A DNA stretch of 64,000 bases from SZUA-35 sp963781035. Lineage in GTDB: Bacteria; Actinomycetota; Acidimicrobiia; Acidimicrobiales; SZUA-35. Positions within the stretch are counted from its first letter, which is position 1, and every line of letters starts with the position of its first letter. Location: positions 378,201 through 442,200 of the forward strand of contig CAWAEN010000005.1 of the NCBI GenBank assembly GCA_963781035.1, read 5' to 3'. This document shows, piece after piece, positions 21,693 to 31,014 of the stretch. The translations under genes and the position numbers were made by a program. Below the pieces are notes generated by a model. The model was not told where the DNA came from. It saw only the letters and a program-made list of their open reading frames with translations, and made no database searches.

Positions 21693-22957
21693 ACAACCTC
21701 CTCGCCTCATGGAAGAAACTCCCGACCTGGCTGCGGTGGTCAGCCATTGCCGCCGGCGGCGTGCTCTTGCTCACCATCGTCCAGGAGGTCAGCGGCACCA
21801 CGCTGCTCACCGGCTCGAATGCGTCCGGGGGCATGCTGCGCTGGTCGATGCCGATCCTGTTCGCCGGGCTCGGAGGCCTCTTCTCCGAGCGAGTCGGCGT
21901 GGTCAACATCGGGCTCGAGGGGATGATGGTCCTCGGCACCTGGTGCGGTGCGATGGGAGCGATCGAACTCGGTCCGTGGGGTGGACTCGCCGCCGGCCTG
22001 ATCGGCGGCGCCCTCGGTGGCCTGCTGCACGCCCTGGCGACGGTCCAGTTCGGTGTCGATCACATCATCTCCGGCGTTGCGATCAACATCCTCGCCCCCG
22101 GCCTGACCCGGTTCCTCTCCGATCGCTTCTTCCCCCAGCGAGGAGGATCGATCTCCCAGAGTCCCCCCGGGCTCAGAGGACTCGGTGACTTCACCGTTCC
22201 CGTTGTGTCAGACGTCTTCGAGAACATCGCCGATTGGGACATCTTCTTCTTGTCTGACATGGCGAGCGTGCTCGAGGGATTCGTCACCGATCTGAAGGTC
22301 TTCACCCTCATCGGGCTCATCGTCGTTCCGGTGACGTCATGGTTCTTGTTCCGCACCAAGGTCGGTCTCCGGATGCGGATCTGCGGCGAGAACCCCGCAG
22401 CCGGCGAGTCCCTCGGCGTCGACATCTACCGCCACAAGTACCTCGGTGTGATCCTGAGCGGGGCCATGGCCGGTCTCGCCGGAGCCTTCATCGTGATCGA
22501 GCTGTTCGGCCTCTATCGAGGTGGGCAGACCCAGGGTCGAGGATTCATCGGCCTGGCGGCGCTGATCTTCGGGAACTGGCGAGCAGGCGGCGTGCTTGCC
22601 GGTGCGTTGTTGTTCGGCTACCCGTTTGCACTGTCCCTCAACGACTTCGACGCCACTGGCAGCGGCGTCGCCACCCGGGCTCTGCTGCTGGTGGTCGCCA
22701 TCGCCCTCCTCGCCTTTGCTGCCTGGTCATGGCGCGAGCAGCAACAGGAAGCAGCGAGGCGCAGCTACACGAATGCGTATCTCGCTGGTGGCATGGGTGC
22801 CGGCATCCTCGTGTGGTATCTGCTGACCGAGCGGGCCGCCGACTGGGTGCCGAACACCATGCCCTACGCACTGGTCCTCATCGTCCTCATCTTCGCCAGC
22901 CAGAACCTCAAGATGCCGGCGGCAGACGGCTTGCCGTTCCGCCGGGGCGAGCACTGA
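21689..22957 (+). CDS. ABC transporter permease 2 (nucleoside/BMP type), 422 aa
   Basis: Intact. Around nine hydrophobic segments; family motif ERVGVVNIGLEGMMVLG near residue 70, VDHIISGVAINILAPGLTRFL near 120, and the coupling region GENPAAGESLGVDI near 230. It is longer than usual (about 310-350) because of a C-terminal extension with two more hydrophobic segments, residues ~330-410 (ALLLVVAIALLAF, then MPYALVLIVLIF). It forms the heterodimeric channel with permease 1 and ends 9 bp before adenosine deaminase. Confidence 0.9.
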   Translation: MNNLLASWKKLPTWLRWSAIAAGGVLLLTIVQEVSGTTLLTGSNASGGMLRWSMPILFAGLGGLFSERVGVVNIGLEGMMVLGTWCGAMGAIELGPWGGLAAGLIGGALGGLLHALATVQFGVDHIISGVAINILAPGLTRFLSDRFFPQRGGSISQSPPGLRGLGDFTVPVVSDVFENIADWDIFFLSDMASVLEGFVTDLKVFTLIGLIVVPVTSWFLFRTKVGLRMRICGENPAAGESLGVDIYRHKYLGVILSGAMAGLAGAFIVIELFGLYRGGQTQGRGFIGLAALIFGNWRAGGVLAGALLFGYPFALSLNDFDATGSGVATRALLLVVAIALLAFAAWSWREQQQEAARRSYTNAYLAGGMGAGILVWYLLTERAADWVPNTMPYALVLIVLIFASQNLKMPAADGLPFRRGEH

Positions 22958-22966
22958 CCGAGGACC

Positions 22967-24028
22967 ATGGCGCTCAGCGAAGCCCAAGCGATCGCACTGC
23001 CGAAGATCCTGCTCCACGATCACCTCGACGGCGGTCTTCGGCCGTCGACCATTCTCGAGCTGGCCGACCAGATCGGACACGAGCTCCCCTCGACCGACGA
23101 ATCCGAGCTCGTCGCCTACTTCCGGCGGGGGGCGAACGCGAAAGACATTCTCCAGTATCTCGAGACCTTCGACCACACGGTCCCGCTGCTGCAGACGGCG
23201 GCATCGCTGCACCGGGTCGCCGCCGAGGCCGTGGCTGACCTCGCCGCAGACGGCGTCATCCATGCCGAGGTTCGGTTCGCCCCGGAGCTCCATCCCGGTG
23301 TCGGATCGCTCGACGCTGCGATCGAGGCCGTGACCCAGGGCTTTGCCGAAGGGCAGCGGGGCACCGACATCACGGTCAACACCATCGTGTGTGCCATGCG
23401 CACCGAGCACCGCTCGCTCGAAGTGGCCGAAGCAGCAGCACGCTGGGCTCGGCGTCGGTCAGACGATGACCCTGGAGTGGTCGCCTTCGACCTCGCCGGG
23501 GCCGAGACCGGATTCCCCCCGTCAGACCATGCCGACGCGCTTGCCCTCGCCCGGCGCGAGCTGCTCAACATCACGATTCATGCCTCTGAGCCTCCGGGCC
23601 TCGACCTCATCGCCGGAGCCGTCGAGTTCGGTGCCCAACGTGTTGGCCACGGGGTTCGTCTGATCGAGGACTGCGAACGAGTCGAGGACGGCTCGCTCCG
23701 CCTGGGTCGCCTCGCCGAATACATTCGTGACCGACGCATCCCGCTGGAACTGTGTCCGAGCTGCAACGTCCAGATCGGCGCCGTACCGACACTGGCTGAT
23801 CATCCGGTCGGACCCTTCCTCCGGGCGGGCATCCAGGCCACGGTCAACACCGACAACCGGTTGATGTCGGGTGTGACCCTCTCCTCGGAGGTCGCAGCCG
23901 TGGCCGGTGCCTTCGATCTCAGCACGGACGAGGTCCGCCAACTCCAACACAACGCGGCCGACGCCGCGTTCGCCAGCCCTGCGACACGAGCCGCCCTGCA
24001 CCAGCAGATCCACCGTTTCGAGTTCTGA
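22967..24028 (+). CDS. add: Adenosine deaminase, 353 aa
   Basis: Zinc enzyme converting adenosine or deoxyadenosine to inosine forms in purine salvage. Metal ligands HDH at residues 17-19 with DGG, HAEVRFAPELH near 85, catalytic HASE in place of the usual HAGE near 205, HGVRL near 225, CNVQIGAV near 265 and the TDNRLMSG motif near 290 with the last Asp ligand. The Ser in HASE is a mild departure from the consensus Gly. Intact. Its place at the end of the BMP transporter operon argues that imported adenosine is deaminated at once. Confidence 0.92.
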   Translation: MALSEAQAIALPKILLHDHLDGGLRPSTILELADQIGHELPSTDESELVAYFRRGANAKDILQYLETFDHTVPLLQTAASLHRVAAEAVADLAADGVIHAEVRFAPELHPGVGSLDAAIEAVTQGFAEGQRGTDITVNTIVCAMRTEHRSLEVAEAAARWARRRSDDDPGVVAFDLAGAETGFPPSDHADALALARRELLNITIHASEPPGLDLIAGAVEFGAQRVGHGVRLIEDCERVEDGSLRLGRLAEYIRDRRIPLELCPSCNVQIGAVPTLADHPVGPFLRAGIQATVNTDNRLMSGVTLSSEVAAVAGAFDLSTDEVRQLQHNAADAAFASPATRAALHQQIHRFEF

Positions 24029-24093
24029 CCGCGACACACTGGGCACCGTTCGGGGGGACCGAACCATTCGATGAAGAGGGATTCACGCTGCTC

Positions 24094-24699
24094 ATGAGTA
24101 CGTCGTACGACACCGCGCCCCGCCTGGCCCTCATCTCAGCACTGATCGGCACCGCCGGGCTCGGCGTCCAGCCGGGCACCGGTTCCAGCTTGAGCACCCG
24201 CCACCACGAAGGCATGCTCATCACGCCGGCCGTGACCCCGAACAAGGGGATGACTGCGGACGACATCGTCTACGTCCACGATGACGGCTCGTGCGACGGG
24301 AAGCTGTTGCCGGCCACCGACTGGCGGGTTCATCAGGCCGTCCTCGTCGCCCGTCCTGATCTGCACACGATCGGGCGGCTCCGGACGCCGGCAGCCACGG
24401 CCCTGGCATGCCTCAGGCGCCCGCTGCCGACCGTGCACCATCTGGTGGAGCTGCTCGCGGGCGGCGAAATCGTATGTGCACGCTTCGCTCCCAACGGCAC
24501 CCGGGCCTTGGCCGAGAACACCGTGGCAGCAATGGTCGGCCGTCGCGCCGTTCTCCAGGCCAACAATGCCTTGATCGTCGGCGCCGATACTCCCGCCGCC
24601 GCAGTCAGTCTCGGTTTGCAGATCGAACTGCTCTGCGATCAATACCTACGGGCCTGCGCCGTCGGCGAACCCGTGGTTCTCGCCCCCAACGAGCTCTAG
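24094..24699 (+). CDS. Class II aldolase/adducin-fold protein lacking metal ligands, 201 aa
   Basis: The fold is clear by alignment to FucA-type aldolases: GTGSSLSTR near residue 29, ITPAVTPNKGMTADDIVYV near 43-62, DWRVHQAVLVARPD, ATALACLRRPLP and ENTVAAMVGRRAVLQANNALIVG. All catalytic positions are changed. The two zinc His of the usual HxH become Arg-Leu-Arg (IGRLRTP), the third His in the HHG position becomes Asn (QANNA), and the catalytic Glu before W-R is Asp (TDWR). It cannot bind zinc in the known way, so it is probably a pseudoenzyme or has a new role. Located 65 bp after adenosine deaminase, same strand. Confidence 0.75.
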   Translation: MSTSYDTAPRLALISALIGTAGLGVQPGTGSSLSTRHHEGMLITPAVTPNKGMTADDIVYVHDDGSCDGKLLPATDWRVHQAVLVARPDLHTIGRLRTPAATALACLRRPLPTVHHLVELLAGGEIVCARFAPNGTRALAENTVAAMVGRRAVLQANNALIVGADTPAAAVSLGLQIELLCDQYLRACAVGEPVVLAPNEL

Positions 24700-24724
24700 C
24701 CCATCGGCCTCTAGGGTGTCAGCC

Positions 24725-25687
24725 ATGACACGTATGGGCTATCAGATCCCGAACTTCACCTATCCGGACCGCGACCCGGCGAACATCTTCCCGACGGTCG
24801 TCGCTCAGGCCAGAGCCGCCGAGGAATCCGGCTTCGACCGCGTCCTGGTGATGGACCACTTCTACCAACTCCCCGGCATCGGCGACCCAGACGATCCGAT
24901 GCTCGAGTGCTACACGCTGCTGGCGGCGTTGGCCCAGCACACCAGCACCGTTCGACTGTCGTCACTCGTCACCGGCAACACCTATCGCAACCCGGCGGTG
25001 CTGGCCAAGATCATCACCACGCTCGACCATGTCTCCGCCGGTCGGGCCACGCTCGGGATCGGAGCCGGCTGGTTCGAGATGGAGCACGACGCGTTCGGAA
25101 TTCCGTTCGACACCTTCACCGAACGCTTCGAGAAACTCGAAGAGTCGCTCAACATCATCATGCCGATGCTCCGGGGCGAGCGTCCGAGTCTCAGCGGCAC
25201 GCACTACACCGCCGTCGACGCCATCAACTCGCCCGCACCCATTTCTCGGGTTCCGCTCATGATCGGGGGCGGAGGCGAGAAGAAGACGCTGCGCATGGTG
25301 GCCCAGTACGCAGACGAGTCGAATCTCATCTGTGAGGACCACGAGATCGAGCACAAGCTCGAGGTGCTCGCCGGCCATTGCGAGACCCTCGGGCGCGATC
25401 GCTCCGAGATCGAGGTCACGAAGCTGGTCACGATGGCCATCGGGAACACCCACGATGAAGCCAGGGCATCACTCGATGCGTACATCGCCCTCCACGGTTG
25501 GCCGGCCGAGGTCGTCGAGTTGATCCTGCCGCGGGTGACCTACGGCGGTCCCGACGAGATCGGTGAGGCGATCCAATCGCTGATGGCCAAGGGACTCGAC
25601 GGCGTGACGCTCAACCTGGTCGCAAACGCGCATGATCCGGAAATGGTGGCACTGGCCGGCCGGACCGTCAGCGCCGCAATCGGCTAG
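24725..25687 (+). CDS. LLM-class F420-dependent oxidoreductase, 320 aa
   Basis: Luciferase-like monooxygenase fold: the N-terminus runs into YQIPNFTYP, then EESGFDRVLVMDHFYQLPG near 38, RLSSLVTGNTYRNP near 78 (a typical F420 family loop), and AGRATLGIGAGWFEMEH near 103-118, the family hallmark. PLMIGGGGEKKTLRMVAQYAD near 185 is also diagnostic. F420 use is inferred from these motifs. ATG 24725 is preferred over GTG 24716 for lack of a clear ribosome-binding site before either. The stop overlaps the convergent decarboxylase by 4 bp. Confidence 0.9.
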   Translation: MTRMGYQIPNFTYPDRDPANIFPTVVAQARAAEESGFDRVLVMDHFYQLPGIGDPDDPMLECYTLLAALAQHTSTVRLSSLVTGNTYRNPAVLAKIITTLDHVSAGRATLGIGAGWFEMEHDAFGIPFDTFTERFEKLEESLNIIMPMLRGERPSLSGTHYTAVDAINSPAPISRVPLMIGGGGEKKTLRMVAQYADESNLICEDHEIEHKLEVLAGHCETLGRDRSEIEVTKLVTMAIGNTHDEARASLDAYIALHGWPAEVVELILPRVTYGGPDEIGEAIQSLMAKGLDGVTLNLVANAHDPEMVALAGRTVSAAIG

Positions 25688-27130
25688 CTCACCGCTTGCT
25701 GCATCAGCGACCAGAGTCGTTCGAGGTGGTGACGCTCGGTCGGTTCGACCCCGATCGACACCCGCACCATCCACTGGCCATCGAGGATCGACGGGGAGAG
25801 AAACGTCTCCCCCGACTCGTTCAGAGCCCGTACCCAACCAAGGGTGTGGGCATCGAGCGCGTCGCCGGTCAGGGCGACCCCGTCGACCACCGGCTCGTGG
25901 CGGACACAGACGGTCTGCAGCGTGAGCGGCGCCACGACCTTCCACGGCCCACCGGCGGCCTCGACCGTGTCGTGGAACCACTGCGCATTCTCGAGGTCGC
26001 GACGAAGCCGGCTCTGGATGGCCTCGACGCCGTCGAGACGGAGGTGGAACCAGAGCTTGAGCGAGCGGAAGCGCCGGCCGAGCGGGATGCCCCAGTCGCG
26101 GTACTGCACGACGTCGCCGTCCTCATCGGACTGGAGGTAGCTCGGGTTGGTCGACATGACCTGCTGCAGGAGCTCGATGTCGCGCATGTAGAAGAGCGAG
26201 CAATCCAGCACCGTGCCCATCCACTTGTGCGGGTTCCAGCTCATCGAGTCGACGCCCTCGACGCCCTCCCACAGATGACGACACTCCGGCAGCAGCATGG
26301 CGGCACCCGCCATCGCCGCATCGAGGTGCACCCACGGAGGCTGATGGCCGTCTGCGGCCTGCGAAGCAGCCACGTCGACGATGGCGGCGATCGGATCCAT
26401 CGCCGTGACCCCGGTCGTTCCCGTCGTGGCGACCACGGCTGCGGGGACCAGACCGGCCTGTCGATCAGCCGCCATCGCCTCGGCCAGGGCCCCGGGATCC
26501 ATGGCGTGAGTGACCGGGTCGGTGGTCACCAGGCGAATGTTGTCCCACCCGAAGCCGGCGAGGAGGGCTGCTTTGGCGACCGAGGAGTGGGCCTGATCGG
26601 TGGCGTAGACGACGAGCGGGGCGGCAGTCGACTGCAGACCGGCACCATTCTGGCTGAGATCGGTGGCTCGCTCCCTGGCGACGAGCAGACCCGTCAGCGT
26701 CGATGTGCTGGCCGTGTCGGTGATGACCCCGTGCCACTGGTCGGAGAGTCCCACGAGTTGGCGCATCCAGTCGCACATCACCTCCTCGACCTCGGTGAGC
26801 GACGGGCAGCTCTCCCAGGAGATGCCGAGGCCACCGAGCCCTGACGAGGCGATGTCGCCCAACACCGACGACAGGGAGGCGTTCGAGGGGAACCAGCCGT
26901 AGTGCATCGGGTGCTGCACCATCGTGGTGCCGGGCACCACGATCTCGTCGAGATCGCGCAAGAGCTCACCGATGGTGTCGGTCGCAGTCGGCGGCTCGGC
27001 CGGCAGCGCACGACGGACGTCGCCCGGCGCCCACCTGTGCCTTCACCGGAAGCGACTCGACACGAGCTCGGTAGTCGGCGATCCAGTCGATGAGCTCGTG
27101 TCCGGCCGCACGGAAGTCCTCGGGAGTCAT
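25684..27130 (-). CDS. PLP-dependent group II decarboxylase (aromatic-L-amino-acid type), frameshifted
   Basis: The N-terminus (TPEDFRAAGHELIDWIADY) is the canonical opening of the aromatic amino-acid decarboxylase group. VPGTTMVQHPMHYGWFPSNAS carries the conserved HP-x-xx-FP element, TTGTTGVTAMDP lies near 200, HLDAAMAG contains the cofactor Asp, and the PLP-binding Lys is in WNPHKWMG near 265. About 480 residues. One frame shift falls near 27010-27030 between the N-terminal helix and the rest. Start ATG 27130. Members make tryptamine, tyramine or dopamine-like amines; the substrate cannot be chosen from sequence alone. Diverges from the dehydrogenase at 27165. Confidence 0.85.
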
Positions 27131-27164
27131 GGCCGAAACCGTACCGGTAGGGCAAACTGCCCGG

Positions 27165-28058
27165 ATGGCTGAAACCACTTCCCTGACCGGTGACGACAGA
27201 GTGCGATTCGAACGGGTCGGAGTGATCGGGGCGGGCCTCATGGGCTCGGGTATCGCAGAGGTGTCGGCGAGGGCCGGCGCAGACGTCATCGTCATCGAGG
27301 CCTCGGAGGAGGCCGCCTCGGCTGGACGGGCGAGGATCGAGAAGTCCTTGGGAAGAGCGGTCAAGGCCGGCAAGCTCGAACCGGGCGACGAGGTCGCCAC
27401 GCTCGACAGGCTCCACTTCAGTTCGAAGATCGGCGACCTCGCCGATCGGGACCTCGTCGTCGAGGCCATCATCGAGAACGAGAACGCAAAGACTGCGGTG
27501 TTCCGCACCCTCGACGACGTCGTCGAGGCGGACGATGCCGTGCTGGCCTCCAACACGTCCTCGATCCCGATCATGAAACTGGCGATGGCGACCAATCGAC
27601 CGGAACAGGTCATCGGCATCCACTTCTTCAACCCGGTGCCGGTGCTGCACCTCGTGGAGCTGGTCACCTCGCTCTACACGTCGGACGAGACCCGCGAGCG
27701 GGCGACGGCCTTCGCTGCCGATCAGCTGGGCAAGCGGGTCGTCCACTCCCAGGACCGGGCCGGTTTCATCGTCAACGCCCTGCTCATTCCCTACGTTCTG
27801 TCGGCGATCCGGATGTTCGAATCCGGGTTCGCCAGCAAGGAGGACATCGATCAGGGAATGGTCACCGGCTGCGCCCATCCGATGGGCCCTCTGGCCTTGG
27901 CCGACCTCATCGGTCTCGACACCACGATGGCCGTGGCCGACTCGCTCTACGAGGAGTTCCGGGAGCAGCTCTACGCTCCCCCACCACTGCTGGCCAGGAT
28001 GGTCGAGGCCGGGTTACTCGGCCGCAAGACGGGCCGTGGGTTCTACGACTACCACTGA
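27165..28058 (+). CDS. 3-hydroxyacyl-CoA (3-hydroxybutyryl-CoA) dehydrogenase, 297 aa
   Basis: NAD(P)-dependent oxidation of 3-hydroxyacyl-CoA in beta-oxidation or butanoate metabolism. Rossmann motif VGVIGAGLMGSGIAEV is at residues 18-33. The catalytic His is in IGIHFFNPVPVLHLVE near 145-160, Ser/Asn in SNTSSIPI near 125, and the C-terminal dimerisation domain has DRAGFIVNALLIPYV and GCAHPMGPLALADLIGLD. The C-terminus GRKTGRGFYDYH is typical of this family. ATG 27165 starts just before the Rossmann strand. The last 45 bp overlap the convergent RarD gene. Confidence 0.93.
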   Translation: MAETTSLTGDDRVRFERVGVIGAGLMGSGIAEVSARAGADVIVIEASEEAASAGRARIEKSLGRAVKAGKLEPGDEVATLDRLHFSSKIGDLADRDLVVEAIIENENAKTAVFRTLDDVVEADDAVLASNTSSIPIMKLAMATNRPEQVIGIHFFNPVPVLHLVELVTSLYTSDETRERATAFAADQLGKRVVHSQDRAGFIVNALLIPYVLSAIRMFESGFASKEDIDQGMVTGCAHPMGPLALADLIGLDTTMAVADSLYEEFREQLYAPPPLLARMVEAGLLGRKTGRGFYDYH

Positions 28059-28930
28059 GTCGAAGCGCTCCCGTCGCTTGAGCGTGTCGTAGGCGAAGAG
28101 GACGAGGCCGAACCAGATCACGACGAAACCGACAAGACGATTCCTACCCAGGGCCTCGCCGAACACGAACACGCCGAGCAGGAACTGGAGCGATGGCGCC
28201 AAGAACTGGAGGAGACCCACGGTCCACAACGGGATTCGCTTCGCCGCAGCACCGAACAAGACCAGCGGAGCGGTTGTGATCGCGCCCGAGACCGAGCAGG
28301 GCGATCTTCGACACCGATCCCCCCGTCTCGACGTCGCCGTTCCAGGCCAGCCAGGCCAGATAACCGACGGCGAGCGGCGCCATCAGGAGCATCTCCGTGG
28401 TCAGACCGCCCAGGGAATCACGGGGTGACATCTTCTTGATGAGCCCGTAGACGGCGAAGGTCGATGCCAATACGAGGGAGATCCACGGCAATGACCCGGC
28501 ATCGATGGTGATGATCACCACGCCGATGGCGGCCGAGCCGACGGCGAGCCACCGCAACCGGGTGAGGCGTTCGCCGATGGCGACACCGATGGCGACCGAG
28601 AGCAGAGGGTTGATGAAGTAGCCCGAGGCTCGAGTCGACGACCCGATCGGTGGCGATGGAATACACGTACACCAGCCAGTTCACGGCCAGCAGGGCGCCG
28701 GCGCCGAGGTGGACCAGCGTCAATCGTCGGTCGGCGACGAGGGATCGGATCGATCGACGATCTCGCACCCACAGAATCACCGCGCCGATGACCAGCACCT
28801 GCCAGAACCGGTGGGCCGTCAACTGCATCGCCGGGACGTCGAGCAGTTTCCAGAACAGGGGCGCGAGACCCCAGATCAGATACGCGGAAAGCGCCAGGCG
28901 GTATCCGCCTGGCGCTGCATCTGCGCTCAT
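28014..28930 (-). CDS. rarD: EamA/RarD-family transporter, frameshifted
   Basis: Ten-helix drug/metabolite transporter. The N-terminus reads GYRLALSAYLIWGLAPLFWK with the RarD-type first helix, then VNWLVYVYSIATDRVVDSSLG near 80, SGYFINPLLSVAIGV after the first shift, and FGEALGRNRLVGFVVIW near the C-terminus. Two shifts (near 28620 and 28280) break about 305 codons. Substrate is not known; the E. coli name reflects chloramphenicol sensitivity studies only. It overlaps the hydroxyacyl-CoA dehydrogenase by 45 bp at the 3' end, tail to tail. Confidence 0.8.
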
Positions 28931-28966
28931 CGGCGCAGCTCCGTGTATCGGTGGATCAGCGTCGAA

Positions 28967-29677
28967 TCAGCGATTCGAGAAGATGCGCAGGATGTACCAG
29001 AACATCGTCATCAGCGAGCCGAACAGAGCCACTGCGGCGCCGACGTAGGCCCATGACGGGTAGCGACGCACGATGTCCTGGGTCTGGTACAGGATCGCTG
29101 CGCCGGCGAGGGCCACCATGGCGACGCTGAAGATCAGACCGAGCTGCATTCCGAAGAGCGCACTCACGATGATCAGTCCGAGGGCCGCTACGAAACCCCA
29201 CATGACGATCGGACGCAGGAAACTGAGGTCACGACGGGTGACGAACGCAACGACGGTGAGCGCAGCGAACATCACGCCGGTGACGGCGGCGGCAGCCCAG
29301 ACGTCACTTCCACCGTCGGGGTTCACGTTGAAGACGTAGTAGAGGAAGGGGGCGAAGATGACGGCCTCGGCCAGCGCCGTGCCGAAGAGCCCCATGTACT
29401 GGGCGCCCGGATTGTCGAGCTTGCGGACCGAGTTCGAGGTGAACCAGTTGGCGATGGCGAACCCACCGAGCAGCATCAACCAGGCAATGCCGCCGCTGCG
29501 AGCGAAGAAGTCGTACATCGCCTCGGCGACGCCGCTCATGAAGAGCAGGGTCTCGAAGACCACGAACGCGGCTACGGCCAGGCCGAGGTGTTGGTAGACC
29601 CGCACCAGGAACGCGGCCCGTTCTTCTTCGGGAGCATTGATGACCGGGGTCATCGTGGGCTGTTGGTAATACGCCAT
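28967..29677 (-). CDS. Bax inhibitor-1/YccA-family membrane protein, 236 aa
   Basis: Seven predicted membrane segments over residues ~28-232 in the BI-1 pattern. GVMFAALTVVAFVTRRDLSFL near 135 corresponds to the family's loop before TM4. The bacterial homologue BsYetJ is a pH-sensitive Ca2+ leak channel; the paired acidic residues that form its sensor are not clearly assigned here. AAGGAT ribosome-binding site 8 nt before ATG 29677 supports the start. It diverges from the second Fur-family gene, leaving a 120-bp intergenic region. Confidence 0.88.
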   Translation of the reverse strand: MAYYQQPTMTPVINAPEEERAAFLVRVYQHLGLAVAAFVVFETLLFMSGVAEAMYDFFARSGGIAWLMLLGGFAIANWFTSNSVRKLDNPGAQYMGLFGTALAEAVIFAPFLYYVFNVNPDGGSDVWAAAAVTGVMFAALTVVAFVTRRDLSFLRPIVMWGFVAALGLIIVSALFGMQLGLIFSVAMVALAGAAILYQTQDIVRRYPSWAYVGAAVALFGSLMTMFWYILRIFSNR

Positions 29678-29782
29678 GGACGCACATCCTTCGTGAGACT
29701 GATCGACTGATCGTGTGGGCTCAACGTTGTGTCCTCGGGCTTTGTTCCCCGAGTGACCGATGTTCCCAATGGTTCTCAATCC

Positions 29783-29798
29783 TATACCCTGACGGCTG
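29783..29798 (+). promoter_or_regulatory. Candidate leaderless promoter of the second Fur gene
   Basis: A TATACC hexamer at 29783-29788 ends 9 nt before the GTG start at 29798, the spacing of a -10 box to a +1 that coincides with the start codon. There is no Shine-Dalgarno before the GTG. A weak -35 (TGTTCC) lies 16 nt upstream. Leaderless transcripts are common in actinobacteria. Confidence 0.35.
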
Positions 29799-30262
29799 TG
29801 TCGGAGACCTCGGGGCCCCAACGAGCAGTGATCCACGACGCTGCGCTGCAGCGGCTCCGTTCGGCCGGCCAGCGATACACCAGGAGTCGGCGACAGATCG
29901 TCGATGCCCTGGCCGGAGCGGACGATCCCCAGACCATCGTGCAACTCCTGGCCGATGCTCCGGGCCTGGCTCAGAGCTCGGCCTATCGGAATCTGGCAGA
30001 CCTCGAGAGCGCCGACGTCGTGCATCGCATCATCACGAGCGACAACCACGCCCACTTCGAACTGACCGAGGACATCACGGGCAGCCACCACCATCATCTG
30101 GTCTGCACGTCGTGCGGCATCGTGCTCGACGTTGGCCTGAGTGAAGATCTCGAGCATCGGCTGCACGACGAGTTGGCCGCTGCCGGCGCCACCCGTGGTT
30201 TCGAGGGAACCCATCATCGGGTCGATGTGATCGGCGTCTGCGCGGACTGCTCGGACGCCTGA
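29798..30262 (+). CDS. Fur-family regulator (second), 154 aa
   Basis: Winged helix: RSAGQRYTRSRRQIVDAL near residue 16, recognition helix AQSSAYRNLADLE near 55. Metal domain: NHAHFELTED, SHHHHLVCTSCG (a His cluster followed by CxxC) near 100, and C-terminal CADC. The His cluster with CxxC matches zinc-sensing (Zur) or iron/peroxide-sensing members; the choice is open. This paralogue differs strongly from the first at 8530. GTG start at 29798. It faces the SDR gene tail to tail across a strong hairpin. Confidence 0.88.
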   Translation: MSETSGPQRAVIHDAALQRLRSAGQRYTRSRRQIVDALAGADDPQTIVQLLADAPGLAQSSAYRNLADLESADVVHRIITSDNHAHFELTEDITGSHHHHLVCTSCGIVLDVGLSEDLEHRLHDELAAAGATRGFEGTHHRVDVIGVCADCSDA

Positions 30263-30267
30263 CACTT

Positions 30268-30322
30268 CCCGTTCTGCGGCACGCAGCCCTCAGAATCTGC
30301 GGGCTGCGTGCCGCAGAACGGG
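30268..30322. terminator. Perfect 22-bp inverted repeat between convergent genes
   Basis: Arms 30268-30289 and 30301-30322 are perfect reverse complements of each other (CCCGTTCTGCGG... and ...CCGCAGAACGGG at the outer ends), with an 11-nt loop. It exactly fills the 68-bp gap between the convergent Fur (stop 30262) and SDR (stop 30331) genes, so it could act as a terminator for both strands. No T-tract follows on either side, so a factor-dependent or purely structural role, or a dispersed palindromic repeat, is equally possible. Confidence 0.8.
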
Positions 30323-30330
30323 GGGAGTGG

Positions 30331-31006
30331 TCAGAAGGCGGTGCTGGGGAGGTCCTTCGCGTCGGCCTCGATGGCATCGACGATCACGGTGGCCACGTGC
30401 AGCGGATCCAGGCCCGGCGGGAACGCAGGCGCCTCACCGGCGATCGCTCGTGTGGCGAGCCCGGTCTCGGTGTGGCCAGGCCTGGCGTCGAGGACTCGCA
30501 CCTTGTTTCGTCGTGCTTCGCGGCTGACAGCTTCGTCGAAGGAACGGAGGGCGGCCTTGGAGGCCCCGTAGGCCGCCATGCCGGGAAGGTTCTGCTCGGC
30601 GATCACGCCCGAGATGTTGACGATCATCCCGCCAGCGCATCAGCCGTTCGAGTGCCGCCTTGGCGACGAACACGGGGATGAACGTGTTCGTGAGGAACAG
30701 CTCCTCGAGCACGTCGACCTCCAGTGCGTCGACCGGACCGAAGGCGACGACACCCGTGGCATTCACCACGACGTCGACCTTGCCGTGCTCCGCCATGACC
30801 GCGTCGAGCACGGCCGACGCTGCATCGGGAAGACGGAGATCGGCCGGGATCTGCAGACCAGGCAGCCCGAGGGCGGCGAGCCGACCCGCATCGCGACCGA
30901 CGAGGGCCACCATCGCCCCTCGTTCGGCGGCGAGCCGGGCGATGGGAGCACCCAGCCCACCGGTTGCACCGAGGACGACGACCGAGGCACCGGCGAGGCT
31001 GGGCAT
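30331..31006 (-). CDS. Short-chain dehydrogenase/reductase, frameshifted
   Basis: Classic SDR: VVVLGATGGLGAPIARL at residues 9-25 (variant of GxxxGxG), NATGVVAFG near 85, catalytic Ser in IVNISGVIAE after the shift, and YGASK with Tyr and Lys near 150. About 225 residues; one frameshift near 30632 separates the cofactor half from the catalytic half. Starts ATG 31006, 8 bp after the stop of the candidate seleno-redoxin, so both are likely in one transcript. Substrate unknown. Confidence 0.83.
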
Positions 31007-31014
31007 GAGAACTC

